From Phycisphaerae bacterium (GTDB taxonomy: Bacteria; Chloroflexota; Anaerolineae; 4572-78; J111), in contig JANQQF010000070.1 in NCBI GenBank assembly GCA_028285035.1, positions 135,011 to 199,010 on the forward strand: 64,000 nt of DNA, written 5' to 3'. Positions 35,650-45,900 of this stretch are shown piece after piece (positions within the stretch are counted from its first letter, which is position 1; each line of letters starts with the position of its first letter). A program made the position numbers and the translations under genes. Under the pieces are notes generated by a model. The model did no database searches. It saw only the letters and a list, made by a program, of their open reading frames with translations, and was not told the origin of the DNA.

Positions 35650-38600
35650 ATGAATGGACATCTGTACTTATTTGGAAACCTCAAACTACAAGCAGGGGGT
35701 GATCTCCCACCAAACGCAACGATATCATCTTCTCAACCCAGACTGTTTGACACAGGCTCTCCAAAAACTCAGTCACTACTCGCGTATTTTGCGCTCCATA
35801 CTCATCAACCGTTAGAGCGTCGCCGCCTAGCTTTTTTGTTATGGCCCCGAACCACAGAACGAGCTGCCCGTCGTAATCTGCGGCAATATCTCCATCGCCT
35901 TCGACAAGTTCTGGAACCATTATCACTCAATGAATGTTTACAAGATATTGATGGGGGACGCATCCTATTTGATCCAAGTGATAGACTATGGATTGATGTC
36001 TTAGCCTTTGAAAACGCAATTTCAACCCTAACCTCAACATTATCAACTCAAAAATCAATACCTCCTTTAGCTTGGGATACCCTTGAGTTATACCAAGGAG
36101 AGCTACTGCCGGACATTTATGATGATTGGATCACACCTATCCGCACGCACTGGCAGCAACAATACATCGATTTTCTAGAAACCCTCCTGCAACATATGAA
36201 CAAAACGCAACAAGAAATCGCTCAGTCCGTCTTATTAGCTGAGCGATTAGTTCAAGCTGACCCTTTTCGTGAGCGATCACATCGCTTGTTGATGGAAAAT
36301 TATTATTTAAATGGGGATCGAGCCAAAGCAATCCAACAATTTGAACAGTGTGAGCAATTATTGGATGAGGCCTTAGGGGCCACGCCAATGCCCAGCACCT
36401 TAATGATGTACCAGCAAATTCGTGAGGGAATTTATCCTACAGCCCCCACATCAGATCAACCCGATGGATTACAGATTGTTGAAAATACACCACCAAAAAC
36501 ACCATCCCTGACAACTATCCTACCAAGCAATGTCGAACCCAATGCGCCAGCTTTCATTGCTCGGGCAAACGAAATCACTCAATTAGATCAGTTACTCGGG
36601 CAGGTCCAGCATGGCCGAGGCCAATTAGTCGTTATTCAGGGCGAAAGTGGCATTGGCAAGACGCGACTGGTCCAAGAATGGCTTTATACCAATGCAGATC
36701 AACTAACCCTATTCACAGGCCACTGCCGTGAATTTGAGATGATGATGCCCTATCATTCGATCGCTGAAGCCGTTCACGCCCAAAGAAATATTATTGATTG
36801 GGGTTGGTTTGATCCACCACCACCTTGGTTGAGTAGCGTAACCCATATTTTACCCGAACTATCCAGTCACTTTTCCAGCTTGCCCCCAGCCTCTGGGGCG
36901 GATGGTGCGACCGACCGTCACTATCTATCGGAAGGCATTGGGCGTTTTCTTCTAACCCTAGCCGAACATACGCCTCAGCCACTAACCTTATTTCTGGATG
37001 ATGTTCATTGGGCTGACGCAGCCACTTGGCAATTATTGTCATATTTGGGTTGGCGCTGTGCCGAATTACCCATGCTCATTATTGCAACTTGTCAAAGTGA
37101 GCTATTACCCTCAGAGGCCCAACGTATTTTACGAGGCCTTCGTCGCTATCCACAACACATTACATCCCTGGAGTTGCTACGATTATCCCCTACAGAGACA
37201 CAACAGCTAGCCGGTTTTTTACTTGATGACCCAACCCCTAATCGCACGTTGTTGAGTCACCTTTATCGAGAAACCGAAGGGAACCCGCTATTTATCATCG
37301 AAATGGTGAAAGCGTGGTTGGCTGATGATGGGCGACAACGGCGTCAATTTCAACAGATTTTTCAGGAGCCATCTGAATTACCCGCCACCGTTCAATCAAG
37401 TATTGAAACACGCCTTGATTTATTGGACGAAACAAGCCGTCTCTTGTTATCAACGGCTGCGGCCATTGGTCGCACCTTTAACTTTCGAGTTCTGGCTACA
37501 GTTAATGACTTAGCTGAAAATGATATCATCAACGCCTTGGAGAGTTGGTTACATCGTGGTTTAGTGGTTGAAACGACGGATGGTTATGATTTCAGTCATG
37601 ACAAAATCCGGGCGGTTGCCTATGGTGAAATGAGTCGGGCTCGCCGTCAAATTATTCATCGTCGCATTGCCCAGGGTTTGGAGGGTCAAACAACTGATGA
37701 GGATTTACGACATCCAGCCCGCCTCTCACATCATTACTTAGCCTCAGATGAACCTCATCTGGCCCTCCCCCACCTTTTGAAGGCAGGAGAACTTTCGCTA
37801 ACCGTACGCTCTTATCAGGAGGCTCGCGAATTTGGGATGCAGGCCATGCGATTGTTGCGCCAACAGCCACAGCAATCCCAACATCAATCCGAACGACTGG
37901 ACCTCAATTTGCAGTTAGCCACGGCATACGCTTTTACGGGAGAAATCGATCGAGCTTTACCCATTTTGCAAGAGTCAGAGCGATTAGCCCGCACTCAAGC
38001 AGATGAGACACGGTTAGCTCGCATTTTTCATCGGTCTGCCCAAATTTTGTGGCTTCGGGGTGAGTGCCGCTTGGCTGATGAGTATGCCCGGCGGTTGCTA
38101 CGTAGTGCAGAGGAGTTGAATGACTCGACCCTGCTACACGCTTCGCTTCGGATGTTGGGCCGAGCGAATATCACGTTGAGCGCGTTCGATGATGCGATTG
38201 CCTACTTACTACGCTACACAAAACTAGATGACACCCTGCATCCCCCTGCTGATTTGCCTGTTATCTATGGATACTTGGCTGTGGCCTATGCACGCGTGGG
38301 GTCTTGGGATCGAGCCTTTGAAGCTGGACAACGAGGTGTGGAGCTTGCTGAAGCCTCAAACAGTAGCTCAACGCTAACCGTGGCTTATATGAACCTAGCA
38401 TTTATCTATGCGGAAAGACAGCATTGGAGTGAATGTTTAGAGATTGCACAACGAGTAACACCCTTTTGTGATGAGGTTGGTCTGTCCCCTTACTGTTTTG
38501 TTGCCAAAGGTTTAGCCGGGCGAGCTTTGGTGAATTTAGGAGAGGTATCAACAGGATTGCAAGTATTGAAAGAGGCGTTAGCTTGGGCTAATGAGGTTGG

Positions 38601-39072
38601 CCATAAAGTTTTCACGTATGCCATTCATTTATTTTTCGCCGATGCCCTTATTCAGGATGGCAAGCCAGTCCAAGCCCTCACTTACTTGGCCGAGCACAAT
38701 AAGCTGGTGGATATCGCCAATGATCGTTGGGCAAAAGCCTTACAGCTACGTCTACGCGCCGAAGCATCGAGTGCGTTGGCAAACCCAAACTGGTTAGCCA
38801 TCGAACAAGACTTAATTCAGGCCGCACATTTGCTACGAACGACTCGGGCTCGCCCTGACTTGGCGCGAACCTACCTGACCTTGCGCCGTCTTTATGATCG
38901 AGCCGGAGAGTTGTCCTGGGCCGTTGATTGCCACTTCCGGGCTATCTCTGTTTTTGATGAACTCAAAATGATAGACGAACTCCGTGAGGCCCAAGGCTAC
39001 GCGTCTGCTGGGCGTCGGGAGTCGGTCGTTTTGCCTAATCTTCCGTTACGGGGTCCGAATCAAGCGGTGTAG
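35650..39072 (+). CDS. SARP-family transcriptional activator (BTAD-AAA-TPR)
   Basis: 1,140 residues. N-terminal winged-helix-like segment (about 35-90, SLLAYFALHTHQPLERRRLA... RRNLRQYLHRLRQVL), a BTAD/TPR domain (about 110-260), a STAND/AAA ATPase with Walker A GESGIGKT (331-338) and Walker B LTLFLDDVHWAD (about 445-456), and a long TPR-rich C-terminal half. The layout is that of AfsR/SARP regulators that bind direct repeats and switch on target genes after ATP-dependent oligomerisation. No C-terminal LuxR helix-turn-helix is seen. The target cannot be named; the esterase/ATP-grasp trio beyond the convergent hairpin and the surface genes further right are possibilities. AAGG lies about eight bases before the ATG. 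Confidence 0.88.
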   Translation: MNGHLYLFGNLKLQAGGDLPPNATISSSQPRLFDTGSPKTQSLLAYFALHTHQPLERRRLAFLLWPRTTERAARRNLRQYLHRLRQVLEPLSLNECLQDIDGGRILFDPSDRLWIDVLAFENAISTLTSTLSTQKSIPPLAWDTLELYQGELLPDIYDDWITPIRTHWQQQYIDFLETLLQHMNKTQQEIAQSVLLAERLVQADPFRERSHRLLMENYYLNGDRAKAIQQFEQCEQLLDEALGATPMPSTLMMYQQIREGIYPTAPTSDQPDGLQIVENTPPKTPSLTTILPSNVEPNAPAFIARANEITQLDQLLGQVQHGRGQLVVIQGESGIGKTRLVQEWLYTNADQLTLFTGHCREFEMMMPYHSIAEAVHAQRNIIDWGWFDPPPPWLSSVTHILPELSSHFSSLPPASGADGATDRHYLSEGIGRFLLTLAEHTPQPLTLFLDDVHWADAATWQLLSYLGWRCAELPMLIIATCQSELLPSEAQRILRGLRRYPQHITSLELLRLSPTETQQLAGFLLDDPTPNRTLLSHLYRETEGNPLFIIEMVKAWLADDGRQRRQFQQIFQEPSELPATVQSSIETRLDLLDETSRLLLSTAAAIGRTFNFRVLATVNDLAENDIINALESWLHRGLVVETTDGYDFSHDKIRAVAYGEMSRARRQIIHRRIAQGLEGQTTDEDLRHPARLSHHYLASDEPHLALPHLLKAGELSLTVRSYQEAREFGMQAMRLLRQQPQQSQHQSERLDLNLQLATAYAFTGEIDRALPILQESERLARTQADETRLARIFHRSAQILWLRGECRLADEYARRLLRSAEELNDSTLLHASLRMLGRANITLSAFDDAIAYLLRYTKLDDTLHPPADLPVIYGYLAVAYARVGSWDRAFEAGQRGVELAEASNSSSTLTVAYMNLAFIYAERQHWSECLEIAQRVTPFCDEVGLSPYCFVAKGLAGRALVNLGEVSTGLQVLKEALAWANEVGHKVFTYAIHLFFADALIQDGKPVQALTYLAEHNKLVDIANDRWAKALQLRLRAEASSALANPNWLAIEQDLIQAAHLLRTTRARPDLARTYLTLRRLYDRAGELSWAVDCHFRAISVFDELKMIDELREAQGYASAGRRESVVLPNLPLRGPNQAV

Positions 39073-39113
39073 AGTTTATAGAGTTCGTAGAGTTTGTTGG
39101 GTTAATAGAGTTT
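39071..39113. repeat. TAGAGTT-type dispersed repeat
   Basis: GAGTTTATAGAGTTCGTAGAGTTT and a third partial copy follow the SARP stop. The same degenerate words occur at 23473-23519 and 58826-58858. The rest of this 260-base gap holds only the hairpin at 39280. Confidence 0.5.
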
Positions 39114-39279
39114 GACGAAGACAAATGGCAAGCGGAAGCACTACATTAAGCCGTAATAAATAAAGCTGATGGTAAAATTGGCAACGAATTGATCGAATTG
39201 ACTTGAAAAAATAAAAATTTATGAAAATTCGTGTAATTCGTTGCGAGAAATAATCCTCCCGATTTAATACAGCTGTGCC

Positions 39280-39322
39280 TGGCAGGTGAGTTGTGAACGA
39301 AAAACCCACAATTCACCTGCCA
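39280..39322. terminator. Long hairpin between convergent genes
   Basis: TGGCAGGTGAGTTGTG and CACAATTCACCTGCCA pair over 16 positions (one G-T) around an 11-base loop, between the SARP gene (plus) and the ATP-grasp gene (minus). There is a modest T-run on the plus side only, so it may be a bidirectional terminator or a repeat. Confidence 0.5.
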
Positions 39323-39332
39323 TATCTTTTAA

Positions 39333-40565
39333 TCATTTTGTGGCTTCAGACTCAACCCAATGTCCAATTAAGCCTCTAAAATGCGCGATGTAATGCTCAT
39401 GTTCATGCGCTGGGAAGAAGGTTTGTATCGTTTGGACCAGAATCTGATCCAGTTCAGCGGATTGCATCATATTCCAAGTCACTTCATCCAGGTCAACTAG
39501 TTGCTTTGCGCAAAATTCCTCAAATTTTTCGGTTTCAAAATGCTTATCAGCCAAAGCTTCGTAAGCTGACAATTTTTCCTCATAAGATCGATCTGAGTCT
39601 GCGATTTTGAAGTATTTCTCAATATCCATCGTAATCCGCATGGATCGCTCTGTCACCAAGCTAAATATGCTCCAGGCGAAAAGCGACTTAATCGCCCAGG
39701 GAAAATAATAATGCAGGCTGGTGATCGCGATATCAGGGCAGGCGTTGGCAAAGTCGATGGGCCACAACGTCCCATCTTTCAGAATAGCTTCACAGGAGTT
39801 GAAATCCCAGCGGAAGAAGGCGTTAATAATTTTTGTAATAACGCGTGCTTCCTGCCCCTTGTCGGCATCTAAAAAGTTATGATCAATAACATACCGACCA
39901 TGCATGGGTCGGCTGGGGTCATATTTGAGACTAATGATTTGTGGGCCTATCCCCAAAGAACGAACAAAGACATCGTAATTATCTAGTCCTGCCTGCAGAT
40001 GCATTAACATTTGCTCTGAGCTATCATAGGCTTCAATTAAAGACGCCTCATCATCAACCCGACTCACGCCCCGCCACCCCCCGCCATCAAAGGGTTTCAT
40101 GTACATTGGGTAACCAATTTGACTGGCGATATCCGACAAATCAAACAGATCATGATATTTGGCTGCAGTGATACGATATTTCTCTGTATCTGGCCCTTTT
40201 TTGGGCGGAATAAGCCAAGTCTCTGGAATATTCAGGCCTAAGCGCACCATCGCACAGTAGGCTGTGTGCTTTTCCATACTTTGGAATGTAAAAGGATTAT
40301 TCAGCAGATAAACCCCATTCATCAGAGCAGACTTTTTGAGCCATTCACGCGGATTGAAATGCCAGTAGGCAAGCCGATCAACCACAAGATCGTACGTGGT
40401 TGGGTCTGTCAAACGAAATGGGTGAATACGAATGCGTTCAACATCAATTTGATAGGATTTTCGTCTATATTTAAAGGTTTTGGCGTAGGTCTTGGCTAAA
40501 AGCTCAAATGTGGATGGCCAATCCTCTTCATCACCTAACAGTAATCCAATTTTTTTTGTAATCAT
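39333..40565 (-). CDS. ATP-grasp-domain protein, ligase of unknown substrate
   Basis: 410 residues. An N-terminal pre-ATP-grasp-like region (MITKKIGLLLGDEEDWPSTF) precedes ATP-grasp elements: a lysine strand YPMYMKPFDGGGWRGVSRV with a glycine-rich loop, the FVRSLGIG strand, and the acidic metal-binding segment GTLWPIDFANACPDIAITS. ATP-grasp enzymes make C-N or C-S bonds through acyl-phosphates. The C-terminal 110 residues are helical and unlike standard members. Its ATG follows GGAGAGGG and it is the last of three minus-strand genes after two alpha/beta-hydrolases, so it may join the acyl product they handle or be functionally linked to them; this is inference only. Confidence 0.75.
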   Translation of the reverse strand: MITKKIGLLLGDEEDWPSTFELLAKTYAKTFKYRRKSYQIDVERIRIHPFRLTDPTTYDLVVDRLAYWHFNPREWLKKSALMNGVYLLNNPFTFQSMEKHTAYCAMVRLGLNIPETWLIPPKKGPDTEKYRITAAKYHDLFDLSDIASQIGYPMYMKPFDGGGWRGVSRVDDEASLIEAYDSSEQMLMHLQAGLDNYDVFVRSLGIGPQIISLKYDPSRPMHGRYVIDHNFLDADKGQEARVITKIINAFFRWDFNSCEAILKDGTLWPIDFANACPDIAITSLHYYFPWAIKSLFAWSIFSLVTERSMRITMDIEKYFKIADSDRSYEEKLSAYEALADKHFETEKFEEFCAKQLVDLDEVTWNMMQSAELDQILVQTIQTFFPAHEHEHYIAHFRGLIGHWVESEATK

Positions 40566-40610
40566 AGCCCTCTCCCAAGGAAATTATTTTGTTTTAACTA
40601 TTACACTGAG

Positions 40611-41357
40611 CTAGCCAGCAAATGTTTTGCCAATATGATGCAAGCTTTGTTTGCGCCACCAGTGCCAATGATGCTCAACGTCGTGCCCCCAAATATCACG
40701 CTCATGACTAATTCCTTTTTCAACAAATAAGTCCGCCAGGCGATGGGTATCACGCAAACATTTTTCCTCCCAGGCCCCCTGTCCACAGACTAAAGCAATA
40801 TGGCAATTGCCACGCACATGGTCCAAATTATCACCGTGCAGATTATAGAGGTAAGCGAGTGGGTTATTAAAGTAAACTTCCGGCGAGTTACTTTGTTGTC
40901 CACAAATATCTTCGATATCGTAACGACCACTCATACAGAGGGCATAATGAAAGACATGAGGAAATTTAAGTGTAAAATTAGCAGCGTGGTAAGCCCCTAA
41001 ACTACACCCCATCGTAGCAATTCGAATATCGGATGAATGGCAATCAAATCGAATGGTGGGAACAAGATCATTAAGCACAAAATCTTGATATGCATTATGT
41101 CGTACCGCCCGCCAATGCGGATCAGCCCCTTGATTTAACCACGACTCATTATCCACCCCTTCGGGGCAATAAACCTTGATTTTGCCTTGATCTATTAATG
41201 GGGCCAAGGTTGCAATCATATCATTATTTTCAAAGTCATAAAATTGTCCCCCACCGGAGGGAAAAGCAATGATTGGGGCACCGTAATGACCAAAGGCAAG
41301 CACGTGCATCTCACGACCAGTGGCGAGACTATTAATTTTTTCATAGCGTCTAAGCAT
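40611..41357 (-). CDS. Alpha/beta-hydrolase (esterase family)
   Basis: 248 residues of esterase-type alpha/beta-hydrolase. The nucleophile elbow is GCSLG (Ser119) in IRIATMGCSLGAYHAANF, and the C-terminal GHDVEHHWHWWRKQ provides the catalytic histidine; an acidic residue between them is expected near CHIALVCGQG. The oxyanion region is IIAFPSGGGQFYDFEN. No signal peptide is evident, so it is probably cytoplasmic. It lies 45 bases upstream of the ATP-grasp gene and 35 bases downstream of another esterase on the same strand, and the three are probably one operon. Substrate unknown. Confidence 0.8.
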   Translation of the reverse strand: MLRRYEKINSLATGREMHVLAFGHYGAPIIAFPSGGGQFYDFENNDMIATLAPLIDQGKIKVYCPEGVDNESWLNQGADPHWRAVRHNAYQDFVLNDLVPTIRFDCHSSDIRIATMGCSLGAYHAANFTLKFPHVFHYALCMSGRYDIEDICGQQSNSPEVYFNNPLAYLYNLHGDNLDHVRGNCHIALVCGQGAWEEKCLRDTHRLADLFVEKGISHERDIWGHDVEHHWHWWRKQSLHHIGKTFAG

Positions 41358-41392
41358 GTTCGATAAAGTTGGAGTTAATGTTTAACCCCAGC

Positions 41393-42559
41393 CTAATCCT
41401 CCTGTTCAATTGGCATTAAAAATTTAAAGACTAAGGGTAGCCGTGCAGCCCAAGCACCTTCACTGTGGGTGGCTCCTTCAGCCAAATAGTATTGAAAGTC
41501 TGGACCGATTTGGTAGCCATTGGCCAAAAGTGCATCACGAGCAGCAAGGGTGTCTAGTTTACCATCATCCCCCTTATCAGGGGAGTCAAGGGTCCCACTA
41601 TCCAACCACAATCGAATATCTTTGGGTTCGTCTGTTTTCAGGCGCTCGATGGTCTCTAATATTCCATCAGAATTTCTTGTAACCCAGAATGATGAAGACA
41701 AAGCTGCGTGATGTTGAGCGAACTCCGTATGTTCCCAGGCAATGTAGGTCGTAAATAGGCCACCCATTGAAGAACCACAAGTGGCAGTATGCTCGCGTTC
41801 TGACAAGATACGGTAATGTTGTTTCAGATAATGTGCCACTTCATAACGATAATAAGCTACCGTTTCATTGGCTCGACCCGTAATCGGTATTGAAGCAGGC
41901 GGCTCTTTCCCGTGTGATTTAGATCGTTTTACACGGCTAGGTGCGGGAGGTTTACAAGTAACATATGGTGGAAGATATTCCTCTAATCGTCGAGCTTGAC
42001 CATTACTCACCCCAACAATCAAGCACTCCTTCATCTGACCTTGAGCAATCAGGGCATCTGCTACTTTATCCGCCCGCCAGGAACCAGCAAAACTATCACT
42101 AGCAAAAGCTTCAAAGCAATTCTGCCCATCATGCAAATAAATCACTGGATAAAATCGATCTATCTGTTCCACATACCCTCTAGGTAGATAAATATAGAGG
42201 TCACGTGTTGGTAAACTGCCAGTAAAATTAAAAACTTTGATCACTTGTGACGGTGAAATCGTTGGGTGTGGGCGATAATTAAAAATCTGCCCATCTTGTA
42301 CCCAAAGTGTATCCAGATGTGTGGTAATAAAGTCACGAAATGGTTTTAAGGCGTAGCTGCCACTGTATAGCCTAATTCTAAATTGCCAAATTGCTCTACT
42401 CGTATAGGAAAATTCAGCTCGCCACAGCACCTCACCCGGTTGTCGCCCAGCACCAATCTGAAAGAATTGTACAGTTTGAGCGACATCATTTTCTTTGCGA
42501 ATCTCTAACGTTGGTTGTTTTGTTTTACTAAAAAAGTAAACCTGATGTGTTTTTGACAT
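41393..42559 (-). CDS. Esterase-like alpha/beta-hydrolase with N-terminal beta domain
   Basis: 388 residues. Residues 1-100 are predicted beta-rich (VLWRAEFSYTSRAIWQFRIR) as in CBM48/E-set-like domains ahead of Fes- or esterase-D-type hydrolases. The hydrolase part has YPVIYLHDGQN, the elbow GSSMG (Ser264) in ATCGSSMGGLFTTYIAW, and the histidine in GATHSEGAWAAR. Such enterochelin-esterase-like enzymes hydrolyse ester or depsipeptide bonds, often of siderophores or acyl sugars. No iron-uptake genes are seen nearby. The basic linker KRSKSHGKE in the middle is unusual. First gene of the trio. Confidence 0.8.
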   Translation of the reverse strand: MSKTHQVYFFSKTKQPTLEIRKENDVAQTVQFFQIGAGRQPGEVLWRAEFSYTSRAIWQFRIRLYSGSYALKPFRDFITTHLDTLWVQDGQIFNYRPHPTISPSQVIKVFNFTGSLPTRDLYIYLPRGYVEQIDRFYPVIYLHDGQNCFEAFASDSFAGSWRADKVADALIAQGQMKECLIVGVSNGQARRLEEYLPPYVTCKPPAPSRVKRSKSHGKEPPASIPITGRANETVAYYRYEVAHYLKQHYRILSEREHTATCGSSMGGLFTTYIAWEHTEFAQHHAALSSSFWVTRNSDGILETIERLKTDEPKDIRLWLDSGTLDSPDKGDDGKLDTLAARDALLANGYQIGPDFQYYLAEGATHSEGAWAARLPLVFKFLMPIEQED

Positions 42560-42982
42560 AAGATCTCGTGAAGTCGGAATGTTTTATGTAGCGTAAAGTA
42601 TCATTGCCAATTTTGATTGTCAAATATTAACCGTATCCTATAGATAGTTCCCTAATAATATTTGGAATCGACCACAAATTTTGATACTAATGCAATCAAA
42701 TGGCTTGTTTAATCGTTTATTTAAACGGAAGATAGGTAAGCAAACATACGGAAGATTTTCTAACTTTCCCGTATCTTTCTGGCACAAAAACAGACTCTCT
42801 ATCGAGAAATTGTACAAATTTTGTAAGACATTGAACACCTTAGGAATAAAGTACCAAGCATTTTTTATGATTTAACCAAGTTATCAAACCAATTTCAAAC
42901 CAATTTCAAACCCAATTCTGATATAATCAAACTGATACGATTACGTCACCAACATGAGAAGAGAGCGTCGAAGGAGTTGTCA
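42560..42982. other. 423-base regulatory gap
   Basis: No gene is supported. The left half is AT-rich with an imperfect palindrome (CGTTTATTTAAACG) and two copies of CGGAAGAT. The right half holds the 11-bp direct repeats and -10 element described separately. It separates the minus-strand esterase trio from the plus-strand tandem surface-protein genes. Confidence 0.6.
42883..42927 (+). promoter_or_regulatory. Three tandem 11-bp direct repeats and -10 box
   Basis: The unit TTCAAACCAAT recurs three times in phase (42883, 42894 and 42905; first copy begins with A, last copy one base longer), followed after about five bases by a perfect TATAAT (42922-42927). There is no good -35 box. Direct repeats at 11-bp pitch overlapping the -35 region are the binding pattern of OmpR/PhoB-type response regulators. 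Confidence 0.6.
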
Positions 42983-45900
42983 ATGCGTGTAATAGGTCTA
43001 AAGAAATTTATACATTATTTAATACTATCCTCTTGGTTAACCTCACTTGTCGTTAGTTCAACAGTCCCAGCATTTGCCCATACAATTCAAAATCATCAAT
43101 CTCAATCATACACTAGTCACACTCGCCCTCTCGCAACTGGAAATTCTATAGACCCTGATTTTGATGGATTACCCACCTCCGTGGAAGAAGCTGGTTGGTA
43201 CGGTGATGGCGGGTTAACCCCTTATGTCACCGACCCCAATGATCCAGACTCGGACGATGATGGATTGACAGATGGAGAAGAGCAACTATATGGGACCAAC
43301 CCCAATGATCCAAAGGACCCTGGTCTATATGTTGTCTATCAGAATGAATTTCAAACTAAAAAATTCTACCCTTGGCAACAAGATGGTGCTGTTCACGCTA
43401 ATCGATATATCGTTCACAGTTCCCTCCCCAATAATATAGGCAGTTACGTTACAGGTAATAACAACCAACACGATGTCATCGTCCGTCGGGGGAATTTACT
43501 TCATGTGGGAACTCCACCGGGTGCCACACTGACGGTAGAGCCAAACAGCCCTAATCCTGATCATGATATTTTTGACAAGGACATCAATTTAACCCCTCTC
43601 GCTCCTATCAGCAATGTGTGTGGGGGTGGCTGGGCTATTCCCATTCCCGCGGATGCCACAGCTGGGTCGTACACGATAACGGCCTCTGATGGGGCAGGTT
43701 GGGAAGAAGAGTTGTCACTGTATGTTATCTTTGAATTAGATACCCCATACGATGCGGCTGATGATCTCAATGATTTGACCCAAGATCATATTGATGTTTT
43801 AGGCTATGATGATGATCTCAATGAAACACGAGATGAAGTCACCATTTACTGGGATACATCTTATGAATACCAACCCTTTCTTGGTATGAATCCTAACCCT
43901 TATCGTAATAACCACCCAGTATATGGTTGGGGCATTGGCTGGGACACTGATTTTACAGAACAATATGTTTTTGAAGAGCACGTTATGACTGCTATTCAAA
44001 ATCAAAGTGATCGAGATGTGGCCGCTTGGGCTGTCATCAGCTATACAGACTCTATCTTAGATTTTGATGCACTTTCCTTTCCCAACTCAACCAAAAAATC
44101 TCTCGTTTACAGTTCAAACTTTGATTTACACCCAGAGTGGGATACACCAGAGTATCTCGAGCAGCAAGGTGTTATTACAGATCCGAATGACGATGCCTTT
44201 GAACCAAATGGCATCATTGATGCCGACTGTAATGGTAATGCCAGTTTGGCCGCAACCTTTCTCAAAGCCGCTGGATTTACGGCTCGCCCTATTGCCGTTG
44301 ATTGGCGAACAACTCATTATGATACCGCCACTGAGGTATGGCTAGACGGTGAGTGGATGGTTCAACGAGCATACAAACCACAGGGAAGTTCTGGTGACTT
44401 GAGAACCCGTGAGCAATTTGGCAGTAAATACTCAAGTAACAATGATTTGTTATTAGTTTCCGGGCCAAACTGGACCTTTGATCAAATCAACATCAATTAT
44501 GATGACAGTACCCATGAAGTTGAAGAGGATTATCGAACAGACCGGGTTCATGACGCCAATTTATACCCAGTCAAGCCGCCTTCAATGACAGTGACGAGTA
44601 TCATTAGCCGTTGGGATTGGGTAGAGACACCAATTCGGGCATATTGGCCCGGCTATGAGGAACCAGATACGATTGCTAACTGTAGTGGCGATATTTGCGA
44701 GTCTGGCGGAATTGGTTCATTTGAGGTTAACAGTACGTCAATCATTGCCTCGACCGAAGCGCCTGAACCAACGACAGCTCAGTTCAAAGAAGCTCTAGCT
44801 GATTATGGAATTGACCTAGATGGAGATGGTCGTTTTGACCAATTTGCCATTGAGATTGAAGTTGAAGTCCTTGAAGCGGGTCAATATTATATTGAGGGTC
44901 GTATCAATGATCTTGATCCAGAAACTCGACTGGGAGCACAAATCGACGCGATTGATCAGGCTCTAGAAATCGTCGCTCTTGAGCCGGGTCTCCACACTAT
45001 TCCGCTCACCTTTGATGGTCGAACCATTGGAAATAAAGAGGCTGATGGACCTTATATTCTAGAATGGGTCCGCATTGCGACAGAGGCAAATCCAGAGCCG
45101 CATATGTCCAATGGTGTCGTTGATGAACAATGGATTGATTATATCACTGCCAATTATGATGACCGAGATTTTGAAGGACCGAATGCTAGTTTAAGTGGTG
45201 TTTATAGCCACGATGCTCAAGATACCAATGGTGATGGGTATATTGATCGTATCGTATTCAATGCCAATTTAGACATCATTCAAGCGGGTGATTTTACGCT
45301 GGAAGCCTCCTTAGTGGATGCTACTGGAAAGCTTATTGAAAGAAACTTCTGGACTGGCTCAGGTTCACAAGCTTCAATCACCTTTGACCATCTCTTAGGT
45401 CGAACCGACTCCTACTTCATCCGAGATGTGACCTTGTATGGTGGAAATGGCGAGGCAATTGCTTTTGCTGATGAAGCCTATAATGCCAATGCAGGCGGAT
45501 ATGTTTATGAGATAGGTTCGCTGTATAGCTCAGGTATTCAAACGCAAAGTGGTGAGACGCTTTCTGTAACTGGCTCTATTCCGGTAGATAATGATAGTGA
45601 TGGTGATTACGACCAATTGAATTTCCCAGTTAAGGTTAACATCTCTGCTGGCGGTCAGTACAAAGTTGAAGGCTGGTTAGAAAGTTCAACTGGCGCGCTC
45701 ATTGCGTTACGCGACCAAGAAGAAAACTGGAGTTCAGCAGGTAACAAGAATACAACCCTCTCCTTTGATGGTGGCACAATCAATGACTTTGCAGCCAACG
45801 GACCATACAAACTGATTGGTCTTAAATTATTTCTTTGGAATGGGGCGACAAACAGATATGACGTCTTACTGGAAGATGGTGAACCCGCCAATGGAACCAC

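Noticed and set aside
42638..42838. 66-codon minus-strand frame in the gap before the surface paralogues
   Set aside because: AT-rich chance frame without start signals or family features.
42883..42917. Three near-identical direct repeats, considered as a CRISPR fragment
   Set aside because: The units are 11 bp and contiguous with no spacers; position before a -10 box fits a regulator binding site instead.
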